Shown in pieces: positions 1 through 5,620 of a stretch of 6,059 nucleotides of DNA. This DNA is from Oscillospiraceae bacterium (GTDB lineage Bacteria; Bacillota; Clostridia; Oscillospirales; UBA929). How positions within the stretch are numbered: the first letter of the stretch is position 1; the number at the start of each line of letters is the position of its first letter. Location: positions 1 to 6,059 of the forward strand of contig JAITQI010000039.1 of assembly GCA_031289065.1 (NCBI GenBank). Direction: 5' to 3'. Made by a program: the position numbers and the translations under genes. Below the pieces are notes generated by a model, which had not been told where the DNA came from, ran no database searches, and saw only the letters and a program-made list of their open reading frames with translations.

Positions 1-144
1 AAAACCGCCGTGCGCCGCGCCATATTTTTCAATGGCCTGCAACGCGTACTCGGAACAGGTGGGGATGTACCGGCAGGCGGGCGGGGTGTGGGGCGACAGG
101 CGGGCGCGGTAAAACCGGATACAGGCCAGCAGCAGCCGCTTCAT
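1..144 (-). CDS. yidD: YidD, membrane protein insertion efficiency factor (partial, 3' end off window)
   Basis: First 48 codons of a YidD-family protein, cut by the left edge of the window. The visible protein starts MKRLLLACIRFYR, a short amphipathic/hydrophobic N-terminus, followed by the family signature CRYIPTCSEYALQAIEKYG (residues 24-42) with the conserved cysteines C24 and C30. YidD proteins are small, usually about 70-90 residues, lie on the inner face of the membrane and help YidC/Sec insert membrane proteins. The ATG overlaps the rnpA stop codon in an ATGA arrangement (positions 144-141), so translation is probably coupled to rnpA; a weak GAGG lies about 8 bases upstream. In known genomes yidC normally follows, which would lie beyond position 1. 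Identity is firm from the motif; the C-terminus is unseen. Confidence 0.93.
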   Translation of the reverse strand, partial: MKRLLLACIRFYRARLSPHTPPACRYIPTCSEYALQAIEKYGAAHGGF

Positions 145-485
145 GGCTTGGGCCTCGACACGCCCATGCGGGCGAGCAGCCGGGCCAGTTCCCTGTCCAA
201 CTCCCAATAGGAGGCGGTCACCGCCCGAGAGCGGGCGACCACCACCAAATCGAATCCGGACAGGAGGGAGGCCTCCCGCAGACGGTACGCCTCCTTGAGC
301 CGACGGCGGACGCGGTTGCGCACCACCGCGCCGCCCAGCTTGCCGCTGACGGTCAACCCGAGCCGGTTGCCGCCGGTACGGTTGGGGCGGACATAGACGG
401 CCAGCAGACCGCCCGCCGTCGTCCGCCCCCTGGCGTACAGACGCCGGAAGTCGCGGTTCTCGCGCAGGGATTGGGTGAAACGCAT
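141..485 (-). CDS. rnpA: RNase P protein component
   Basis: 114-residue basic protein, the usual length for the protein subunit of RNase P, which with the RNA subunit removes the 5' leader of precursor tRNAs in the cytoplasm. The N-terminus MRFTQSLRENRDFRRLYARG is typical, and the family RNR signature RNRVRRRLKE occupies residues 56-65, followed by an arginine-rich helix. The reading frame stays open far upstream, through rpmH and into the neighbouring gene, but the only standard start near the conserved N-terminus is the ATG at 485. No Shine-Dalgarno sequence precedes it (the upstream bases are pyrimidine-rich); it begins 5 bases after the rpmH stop, so coupled translation or reinitiation is the likely mode. 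It shares 3 bases with the yidD start. Transcription should come from the rpmH promoter at 707-678. Confidence 0.96.
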   Translation of the reverse strand: MRFTQSLRENRDFRRLYARGRTTAGGLLAVYVRPNRTGGNRLGLTVSGKLGGAVVRNRVRRRLKEAYRLREASLLSGFDLVVVARSRAVTASYWELDRELARLLARMGVSRPKP

Positions 486-490
486 GAGAA

Positions 491-625
491 TCAGGCCGAC
501 AGGGAGGTTCGGCCCTTGGCGCGCCGACGGGCCAGCACACGGCGGCCGTTTCTGGTGGACATGCGCTTGCGGAAACCGTGTTCCTTGGCGCGCTGCCGTT
601 TTTTGGGCTGATAAGTCTGAATCAA
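491..625 (-). CDS. rpmH: Ribosomal protein L34 (bL34), TTG start
   Basis: 44-residue, very basic protein of the large ribosomal subunit. The sequence after the start reads IQTYQPKKRQRAKEHGFRK, then RMSTRNGRRVLARRRAKGR and ends TSLSA; the TYQPK, HGFRKRMST and GRxVLARRRAKGR blocks are diagnostic of L34, and 44 residues is the standard length. The start is TTG at 625: it places the initiator three residues before TYQPK, exactly where L34 proteins begin, and is preceded 8 bases upstream by AAGGTGG (640-634). No ATG or GTG is in a suitable position. The C-terminal GRTSLSA differs a little from the more usual GRxxLSA with basic residues. First gene of the rpmH-rnpA-yidD cluster. It is too short to be found by a simple 60-codon ORF cutoff. 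Confidence 0.97.
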   Translation of the reverse strand: MIQTYQPKKRQRAKEHGFRKRMSTRNGRRVLARRRAKGRTSLSA

Positions 626-633
626 TGGAGACA

Positions 634-640
634 CCACCTT
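634..640 (-). promoter_or_regulatory. Ribosome binding site of rpmH (fixes TTG start)
   Basis: AAGGTGG on the minus strand, 8 bases before the TTG at 625. It is a close match to the Shine-Dalgarno core and is the main reason to accept the non-ATG start. The later genes of the cluster (rnpA, yidD) lack a comparable site. Confidence 0.8.
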
Positions 641-677
641 GGTCAGAATCACGCGGCCACTTGTCCGCAATATGAAT

Positions 678-707
678 ATTATATATGAGCGGGAAGACCG
701 CTGTCAA
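678..707 (-). promoter_or_regulatory. Sigma-A type promoter for rpmH-rnpA-yidD
   Basis: On the minus strand a perfect -35 TTGACA (707-702) is followed after 18 bases by a perfect -10 TATAAT (683-678). Transcription would start near 671, giving a leader of about 45 bases before the rpmH TTG. The -35 lies only 22 bases past the traX stop codon. The surrounding sequence is distinctly AT-rich compared with the flanking genes, as expected of a promoter. No DnaA-box-like sequence or riboswitch-like structure was seen around it. Confidence 0.85.
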
Positions 708-729
708 GCAAAAGAATCGGCGAGGGGCC

Positions 730-1437
730 TTATATCGGCGCAAACAGCGCCAGGAGGGCCAGATGCACCGGATAGAACAGGTAAAAGACGGACTGGGCGA
801 GCTTGCCGCCCCGGCCTCTTTGGCCGTTGAAGAACAGGATGGGCAGGATGGCCGCCGCCGCCCCGGCCAGAACGACCGCCCAATAGAGATCCACGCCCTC
901 GGCCAGGTACTCAAACAGGCCGAAGGTCAGGCAGAGGCCCAAAAAGGCGGCCGCTTTCCGGGCCGGACGGTCCCGGAAGCAGTAGAAGACGAAGATGAAC
1001 AGCACGCCAAACATGCCGTACCCGGCGCGCATGAACTGGGCCAGCCCGGCGCACAGCATGACGCTGAGAAGCGCCGATCCGCGTGCGCCCCGCAGCAGGA
1101 AGGCGTCGCACATGTGGATGGCCAGCAGACCCAGGGCCAGGGTGAACAGGACATTCTGGTCGACGATGTTAAACCAGCTCTGCCCCCCGGAAAAGACCCG
1201 GTCGTAAGGCAATTCGGCCACCACCGCCAGCAGTATCAGCCGCCCGATGTAGCGCCCGACACTGCGGGTGTGATAATACCCCTCGGCAATGAGGAAACAG
1301 AAAATGGGCATGGACAGCCGCCCCACCACGCGCATGGCCAAAAAGACGGGCAGGGGCAACAGGGGATAAAATACAAATCCCAGATGGTCGATGAGCATCG
1401 TGGACAGGGCCAGCACACGCAACGCCAGAGACGACAT
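730..1437 (-). CDS. TraX-family polytopic membrane protein
   Basis: 235-residue, strongly hydrophobic protein resembling the TraX family (PF05857). Seen directly: about eight hydrophobic segments (near residues 4-25, 38-52, 63-77, 95-112, 119-135, 139-155, 162-178, 183-203, with another at 216-233) and family-type motifs LIDHLG (15-20), the block RVVGRLSMPIFCFLIAEG (36-53), ELPYD (75-79), QNVLFTL (94-100) and YPVHL (222-226) near the end. TraX of the F plasmid N-acetylates pilin, but most chromosomal Firmicute members stand alone with no known substrate, so a conjugation role is not implied here; a membrane acyltransferase role is inference. The ATG at 1437 is preceded by GGGAGGTGG at 5-base spacing. 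It starts 29 bases after the deacetylase stop and is probably cotranscribed with it. No terminator is visible before the rpmH promoter. Confidence 0.85.
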   Translation of the reverse strand: MSSLALRVLALSTMLIDHLGFVFYPLLPLPVFLAMRVVGRLSMPIFCFLIAEGYYHTRSVGRYIGRLILLAVVAELPYDRVFSGGQSWFNIVDQNVLFTLALGLLAIHMCDAFLLRGARGSALLSVMLCAGLAQFMRAGYGMFGVLFIFVFYCFRDRPARKAAAFLGLCLTFGLFEYLAEGVDLYWAVVLAGAAAAILPILFFNGQRGRGGKLAQSVFYLFYPVHLALLALFAPI

Positions 1438-1466
1438 CGCCCCACCTCCCCTTCGCCGCGGCGTCG

Positions 1467-2687
1467 TTATTTAATCCATTTTTTGTAGTTGTAGGGCCGT
1501 TCGCTCTCGGTGCAGGTGACAAACGTGTAGTTTTGGTTTGTCATGTACTGGAGGATGGCGGGGAGCGCCTTGACCGTCGCCTCCCGGTCGTGGAGCAGGA
1601 TAATGGCCGGCCAGACCTGGTTGGCGCTTTGCAGGTCGCTGATGACGCCGGCGGCGATGGCCTCCGGGGTCTTGCGGGAGGTCTGATCCCCGTCCAGGTT
1701 CCAGTCCCAGAAGCGGTAGCCCGCGTCGGACATGGCCTCGCACAGCGCCTCCGTCATATGAGGGTTGCTGCCATAGGGCACCCGCACCAACCGGGTGCGG
1801 GTCATGGTGAGGCGGGCCAGCAGGTCGTTGGTGCGCTCCAGCTCGTCGAGCATGGCCGCCGAGGAGGCGTAAAAGAGTTCCTTTTGGTGGGTGTAACTGT
1901 GCAGGCCGACGACGTGATCCGAGCCGACCATGCGGCGGATGGACTTCTCGTTTTTGCGCATATTGGTGCCCAGCACGAAGAAGGTGGCCTTGACGCCGTA
2001 CTGATCCAGCAGGTCCAGAATGCCGTCTGTGTTGCCGGAGGTGGGGCCGTCGTCAAAGGTGAGGTACACGATGCGCGGCGCGGGCGTTGGCGTGGGAGGC
2101 GGCGGGGCGGAGGGGGGCGTCGGCGGCGCGCCGGAGGGGGGCGTCGAGACGTCCGGCGTGTGGGCGGCCACATATTTTTGGTAGCGGTCGGCCAGGGTCG
2201 CCTTTACCGTGTAGAGGAAATTGTCGTCGGTGTTCTGCTGGGTGCGCACGCGCAGGCGCAAAAGCGGGCCGTACTCCGAGGTGAGGACGCCGTAGGAGAG
2301 ATTGAAGTAGGAACACACGGCGTCCATGGGCAGGAGGGCTCGCCCGTCGAGGCGTATGGCCCTGTAGGCGTACTGCTTCTCGCTGTCATAAGCCAGACCG
2401 GCGTCCAGGTCGAAGGTGAGGATTTTGTTGCCCGGCGCGAACAGCGTGACCAGGCGTCCCGTGTCGGTCTGGGAGGAGAAAATGCCGGTGGCGCTCACCG
2501 TGAGAACCGACAGGGGCGCGTAGACCACCCCGGCGGCGGAGCGGTAGGGCATCCCGGCGTCGGCAAGGGGCAACACCTCGTAGTCCACCGCCGCGAAAAA
2601 CACCTCTCCCGGCGCGGCTTCCGCCCGAAAACCCAAGCCGCCCAGCAACAGGGCCGCGCACAAACAGAAAAGTAGAAAGCGTTTCAT
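1467..2687 (-). CDS. Secreted polysaccharide deacetylase with N-terminal stalk-like domain
   Basis: 406-residue exported protein. Residues 1-24 are a signal peptide: K2-R3, hydrophobic core 4-19, AEA before the probable cleavage. Residues about 28-150 resemble the copper amine oxidase N-terminal/stalk domain (YAPLSVL, then LDGRALLPMDAVCSYF), a tentative call. A proline-rich linker (182-203) leads to a NodB homology domain with all five motifs: TFDDGP (210-215), HSYTH (263-267), RVPYG (302-306), WDWNLDG (327-333), LLHD (364-367). D212/D213, H263 and H267 would supply the catalytic Asp and the Asp-His-His metal site. The family removes N- or O-acetyl groups from peptidoglycan, chitin or other wall glycans; substrate cannot be told here. 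ATG at 2687 preferred over an in-frame TTG at 2702, because it begins the signal peptide and follows a G-rich GGGGGGT. First gene of a probable two-gene operon with traX. Confidence 0.92.
   Translation of the reverse strand: MKRFLLFCLCAALLLGGLGFRAEAAPGEVFFAAVDYEVLPLADAGMPYRSAAGVVYAPLSVLTVSATGIFSSQTDTGRLVTLFAPGNKILTFDLDAGLAYDSEKQYAYRAIRLDGRALLPMDAVCSYFNLSYGVLTSEYGPLLRLRVRTQQNTDDNFLYTVKATLADRYQKYVAAHTPDVSTPPSGAPPTPPSAPPPPTPTPAPRIVYLTFDDGPTSGNTDGILDLLDQYGVKATFFVLGTNMRKNEKSIRRMVGSDHVVGLHSYTHQKELFYASSAAMLDELERTNDLLARLTMTRTRLVRVPYGSNPHMTEALCEAMSDAGYRFWDWNLDGDQTSRKTPEAIAAGVISDLQSANQVWPAIILLHDREATVKALPAILQYMTNQNYTFVTCTESERPYNYKKWIK
2079..2146 (-). repeat. Proline-rich linker coding repeat (15-bp direct repeat)
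   Basis: The stretch encoding the Pro/Thr/Ser linker of the deacetylase contains the 15-mer cggaggggggcgtcg twice on the plus strand, at 2108-2122 and 2132-2146, an offset of 24 bases (8 codons). On the coding strand each copy specifies TPPS. It is an in-frame low-complexity repeat, likely prone to length variation, with no other apparent function. Confidence 0.7.
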
Positions 2688-2734
2688 TCCGACCCCCCAC
2701 AAGGAAAAATCTCAAAAAAGATGACCGCAATTAT

Positions 2735-2743
2735 ATTATCACA
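2735..2743 (-). promoter_or_regulatory. Possible extended -10 promoter for the deacetylase gene
   Basis: On the minus strand TGTGATAAT (2743-2735) fits an extended -10 (TGN plus GATAAT), with a further TATAAT immediately downstream (2735-2730). The best -35 candidate is TTGGCA (2761-2756), at a short 15-base spacing from GATAAT or a long 20 from TATAAT. Either choice leaves a leader of roughly 35-45 bases before the ATG at 2687. The site abuts the -35 of the divergent pyrG promoter, so the two polymerases would compete. Tentative. Confidence 0.35.
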
Positions 2744-2744
2744 C

Positions 2745-2773
2745 TTGACCGAATCTGCCAATGGGGTTACAAT
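2745..2773 (+). promoter_or_regulatory. Sigma-A type promoter for pyrG
   Basis: -35 TTGACC (2745-2750) and -10 TACAAT (2768-2773), each one base from consensus, separated by the optimal 17 bases. The transcript would start near 2779-2780 (GG followed by UU), giving a leader of only about 40 bases with no hairpin. The Bacillus-type pyrG control, with a 5' run of G and a leader attenuator, therefore does not appear to be present. Confidence 0.8.
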
Positions 2774-2820
2774 AAAAAGGTTAAAAAGACAAAAAATTTC
2801 GTGCGGGGAGAGGTTCGACA

Positions 2821-4443
2821 ATGGCGGTCAAGTACGTTTTCGTCACCGGCGGCGTGGTGTCCGGGCTGGGCAAGGGCATTACGGCGGCCAGCTTGGGGCG
2901 ACTGCTCAAGGCCCGGGGCCTTCGGGTCACACTGCAAAAATGCGACCCCTATCTCAACGTGGATCCCGGTACCATGAGCCCCTACCAGCACGGGGAGGTG
3001 TTCGTCACCGACGACGGGGCGGAGACCGACCTGGACGTGGGCCACTACGAGCGCTTCATCGACGAGAGCCTGAGCGCCGGTTCCAACGTCACCGCCGGCA
3101 AGGTCTACTGGTCCATCCTGTCCCGGGAACGTTCGGGGGACTTCTTGGGGGGCACCGTGCAGGTCATCCCCCACATCACCAATGAAATCAAGGACTGCAT
3201 CTACCGGGTCGGGCGGGACAACACCGACGTGGTCATCACCGAAATCGGCGGCACGGTGGGCGACATCGAGAGCCAGCCCTTCCTGGAGGCCATCCGCCAG
3301 CTGTCGGTGGAGGTGGGCAAGGAGAACGTGCTGTACATCCATGTCTCTCTCATCGTACATCTGCCCGGTTCCCGGGAGGCCAAGAGCAAGCCCACCCAGC
3401 ACTCGGTCAAGGAACTGCTCGGCCTGGGGATTCAGCCGGACATCATCGTCTGCCGCACCGACTACGCCCTGGAGGGGGACATTAAAGCCAAGGTGGCGCT
3501 GTTTTGCAACGTCCCGGCGGAATGTGTCATCGAAAACCGCACCGCCGCCTCCCTGTACGAAATCCCCATCATGCTCCACGACGAGGGGCTGGACGCGGTG
3601 GTCTGCCGTCGGCTGGGGCTGCCCCCGGCCACCCCCGACCTGGTGAGCTGGCGGGAGACGCTGGTGCGCCTGCATGCCTGCCAGCGCACGGTGAACATCG
3701 CCCTGGTGGGCAAATACGTCACCCTCCACGACGCCTATCTGAGCGTGGCCGAGGCGCTGACCCACGGTGGCATCGAGTCGGGGGTCAAGGTCAACATCCT
3801 GTGGGTCAACTCTGAGGACATCTCGGCGGAAAACGTGGCCGACACCCTCCGGGGGGCCGACGGCGTCCTGATCCCGGGCGGCTTCGGCGACCGGGGCATC
3901 GAGGGCAAGATCCTGGCCGCCGGATACGCCCGGTCCCGGGGCGTGCCCTTCCTGGGCATCTGTTTGGGGCTGCAAATGGCGGTCATTGAGTTCGCCCGGC
4001 ATGTGTGCGGCCTGCCCGGCGCCCATTCCACCGAGTTCGACCCCGACACGCCCGCCCCGGTTATCTACCTCATGCCCGAACAGGAAAAGGTCATGCAAAA
4101 AGGCGGCACCATGCGCTTGGGCCTGTACCCCTGCGCCCTGGCTTCGGACACGCTGGCCGCCCAATGCTACGGCGGCGAGGCGGTCATCCAGGAGCGCCAC
4201 CGGCACCGCTTCGAGGTCAACAACAGCTTCCGGGCGACGCTGGAGGCCCACGGCCTGACCCTGTCCGGCCTGTCCCCCGACCGGCACCTGGTGGAGATCG
4301 TCGAGTTGTCGGGGCACCCGTGGTTTATCGGGGTGCAGTTTCACCCTGAGTTCAAATCCCGGCCGGGCCGTCCCCATCCCCTGTTTCGGGACTTTGTGGC
4401 GGCGGCGCACAAGCGGCAGCTGGAAGGCGACCTTCCTTCGTAA
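2821..4443 (+). CDS. pyrG: CTP synthase (glutamine hydrolysing)
   Basis: 540 residues, full length. Converts UTP to CTP using ATP and ammonia from glutamine, the last step of pyrimidine nucleotide synthesis in the cytoplasm. The synthetase domain spans about 1-266: FVTGGVVSGLGKG with P-loop residues near 14-19, the block MSPYQHGEVFVTDDGAETD (52-70), D72 and E141 of EIGGTVGDIES as Mg/ATP ligands, and KSKPTQHSVKEL (188-199) of the UTP site. The class I glutaminase domain (about 290-540) has the oxyanion loop PGGFGDRG (352-359), nucleophile C381 in GICLGLQ, and H508/E510 in QFHPE. The ATG follows GGGGAGAGG at 7 bases. The segment LIVHLPGSREAKSK (177-190) departs from the common form of this loop. 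The gene contains no TTA, CTA or TCA codon. Probably cotranscribed with the following lipid kinase. Confidence 0.98.
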   Translation: MAVKYVFVTGGVVSGLGKGITAASLGRLLKARGLRVTLQKCDPYLNVDPGTMSPYQHGEVFVTDDGAETDLDVGHYERFIDESLSAGSNVTAGKVYWSILSRERSGDFLGGTVQVIPHITNEIKDCIYRVGRDNTDVVITEIGGTVGDIESQPFLEAIRQLSVEVGKENVLYIHVSLIVHLPGSREAKSKPTQHSVKELLGLGIQPDIIVCRTDYALEGDIKAKVALFCNVPAECVIENRTAASLYEIPIMLHDEGLDAVVCRRLGLPPATPDLVSWRETLVRLHACQRTVNIALVGKYVTLHDAYLSVAEALTHGGIESGVKVNILWVNSEDISAENVADTLRGADGVLIPGGFGDRGIEGKILAAGYARSRGVPFLGICLGLQMAVIEFARHVCGLPGAHSTEFDPDTPAPVIYLMPEQEKVMQKGGTMRLGLYPCALASDTLAAQCYGGEAVIQERHRHRFEVNNSFRATLEAHGLTLSGLSPDRHLVEIVELSGHPWFIGVQFHPEFKSRPGRPHPLFRDFVAAAHKRQLEGDLPS

Positions 4444-4539
4444 CGCGTGATTGGGGGGCTGTTTTTGATCCTGAAACAATGACGGCCCGCCGCCCCGGGT
4501 TTGCCTTTTTCGACATCTTTTCGGAATGTGGTGTTTCCC

Positions 4540-5523
4540 ATGCCCACAAAGCATTTGTTCATCATCAACCCCGGTTCGGGCAACGCCGACCGCGCGGCGG
4601 AGCGGGTCGAGGCCATTCGAGGCTGTATGGCGCCGAGGGGCTGTGACTACCAAATTGTCTTCACCGCCCACGGGGGGCACGCCGCCGAGCTGGCGGCCGC
4701 CCATGTGGCCGACGGGGCCGATTGGCGGGTGTACGCCTGCGGGGGCGACGGCACCCTCAACGAGGTCGCGGGGGCGGCGGCGGGCCTTTCCCATGTGGCG
4801 GTCACCCACTACCCCCTGGGGTCGGGCAACGATTTCATCAAGATTTTCGGCCCGGGGGCGGCCCGGTTTGACGACCTGCCCGCCCTGCTGGACGGGCGGG
4901 CGGTATCCTTCGACCTGATCGACGTCAACGGGCGCTGCGCTCTCAACATCGCCTCGGTGGGCTTTGACGCCCGGGTGGCCGCCGAGATGAGCCGGTTCCG
5001 GCGGCTGGGGCATATCCCGGCCAAGCGGGCCTACGACCTGTCGGTGGTGTACAACCTGTTTCGCGGCATCCACCGGCCCTATGAGGTGTATATCGACGGC
5101 GTCCGGCAACCGGGGCACCGTTTTACGCTGCTGGTGGCGGCCAACGGACGGTATTACGGCGGCGGCTACAATCCCCTCCCCGAGGCCCAGCCGGACGACG
5201 GGCAGCTGGATTTTCTGACCGCCAAGTCGATTTCGGTGTTCACGCTGGCCCGGTTGATCGGCAAATTCGCCAAAGGGCGGCACCGGGACATGCCGCAGGT
5301 ATTCACCTACGCCCGGGGGCGGCGGATGGAAATTCGCTGCGGACGGCCCGAGGCGGTCAACCTGGACGGGGAAATTCTCACCGCCGAACGGGTGGTGTTC
5401 TCCCTGTCCCCCCTCAAGCTGCGCTTCCTCGTCCCGGACGGGGTATCCTGGTGTGGGGACTCTTTTTTGTGTTTTGAAGAGAACAGGAGAAAAGATGAGC
5501 TTTCTGGACAAATCGAGAATTAA
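4540..5523 (+). CDS. Diacylglycerol kinase / YegS-family lipid kinase
   Basis: 327 residues with the DAG kinase catalytic domain. Motifs: INPGSGN (9-15), GGDGTLNEV (68-76, nucleotide-binding signature), PLGSGNDF (92-99), SVGFDA (139-144), GGGYNPLPEAQPDDGQLD (207-224) and NLDGE (274-278), whose Glu matches the general base of soluble bacterial DgkB-type enzymes. No signal peptide or membrane segment. It should phosphorylate diacylglycerol or a similar lipid at the membrane surface to give phosphatidic acid; the exact lipid cannot be told, so no symbol is given. The ATG at 4540 is chosen because the protein then begins just before the first beta strand; GTGs at 4528 and 4531 and a TTG at 4501 are in frame, and the ribosome site (GGTG, 6 bases) is weak. 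It lies 96 bases after pyrG with no clear promoter or terminator between. The last 25 or so residues (CGDSFLCFEENRR onward) are an unusual hydrophilic tail. Followed by a terminator. Confidence 0.93.
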   Translation: MPTKHLFIINPGSGNADRAAERVEAIRGCMAPRGCDYQIVFTAHGGHAAELAAAHVADGADWRVYACGGDGTLNEVAGAAAGLSHVAVTHYPLGSGNDFIKIFGPGAARFDDLPALLDGRAVSFDLIDVNGRCALNIASVGFDARVAAEMSRFRRLGHIPAKRAYDLSVVYNLFRGIHRPYEVYIDGVRQPGHRFTLLVAANGRYYGGGYNPLPEAQPDDGQLDFLTAKSISVFTLARLIGKFAKGRHRDMPQVFTYARGRRMEIRCGRPEAVNLDGEILTAERVVFSLSPLKLRFLVPDGVSWCGDSFLCFEENRRKDELSGQIEN

Positions 5524-5533
5524 TTCATGTTGA
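5495..5533 (+). other. 12-codon ORF with strong ribosome site (possible gene remnant or small peptide)
   Basis: Overlapping the end of the lipid kinase gene in the +1 frame is ATG...TGA encoding MSFLDKSRINSC. It is preceded by AGGAGA (5485-5490) at 4-5 base spacing, a better ribosome site than that of the kinase itself. The stop codon sits on the first base of the terminator stem. It could be the start of a former downstream gene truncated by deletion, a short coupled peptide, or chance. Nothing shows that it is made. Confidence 0.3.
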
Positions 5534-5564
5534 CAGCCGTATTCTCCGGAATACGGCTGTTTTT
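5533..5564 (+). terminator. Intrinsic terminator after pyrG-lipid kinase
   Basis: A perfect 12-bp stem, ACAGCCGTATTC (5533-5544) with GAATACGGCTGT (5549-5560), closed by the loop TCCG and followed directly by four more T after the stem's final T. The loop is a UNCG-type tetraloop with the preferred C-G closing pair. It ends 10 bases after the kinase stop and insulates the groES promoter. Orientation is plus only, since no T-run lies on the other side. Confidence 0.95.
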
Positions 5565-5579
5565 CCCTGTTGGCGAGCG

Positions 5580-5608
5580 TTGCACATTCCGGCAAAAACG
5601 GGTATTCT
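5580..5608 (+). promoter_or_regulatory. Probable promoter for groES-groEL
   Basis: TTGCAC (5580-5585) and TATTCT (5603-5608) are 17 bases apart and would start transcription near 5615, just before the CIRCE operator, the normal layout for HrcA-controlled groE operons. The hexamers are not close to consensus, and TCTAAT at 5606-5611 is an alternative -10, so the exact position is uncertain. Confidence 0.55.
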
Positions 5609-5620
5609 AATGATTGGAAA

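Noticed and set aside
141..914. N-terminally extended RNase P protein reading through rpmH, as in the overlapping rpmH/rnpA genes of Thermus
   Set aside because: The frame is open but has no ATG, GTG or TTG between the rpmH region and the ATG at 485, and the conserved protein begins at 485.
1454..1463. Palindrome cgccgcggcg between the deacetylase and traX
   Set aside because: It has no loop or T-run, is only 10 bases and is expected by chance in such GC-rich DNA; not a terminator.
685..1488. Plus-strand 267-codon frame opposite traX
   Set aside because: It is the mirror of a clear membrane protein gene; the product is Gln/Gly/His-rich with no recognisable domain or ribosome site.
1533..2675. 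Plus-strand 380-codon frame opposite the deacetylase
   Set aside because: Antisense shadow of a gene whose five catalytic motifs are all present; the translation is Gly/Arg/Val low complexity.
4444..4539. Possible terminator or promoter between pyrG and the lipid kinase
   Set aside because: The GC-rich stretch near 4482-4500 gives at best a 4-bp stem, and no -35/-10 pair with proper spacing was found.
5530..5535. TTGACA as a -35 box for groES
   Set aside because: No -10 lies 16-18 bases downstream, and the bases are part of the terminator stem.
2767..5595. A 942-codon open frame on the minus strand covering pyrG and the lipid kinase
   Set aside because: It is codon-aligned with the two real genes, which share a frame, and exists because neither uses TTA, CTA or TCA codons. 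Its translation is low-complexity, rich in His, Gly, Pro and Gln, with no family motif. It is useful only as evidence of strong codon bias.
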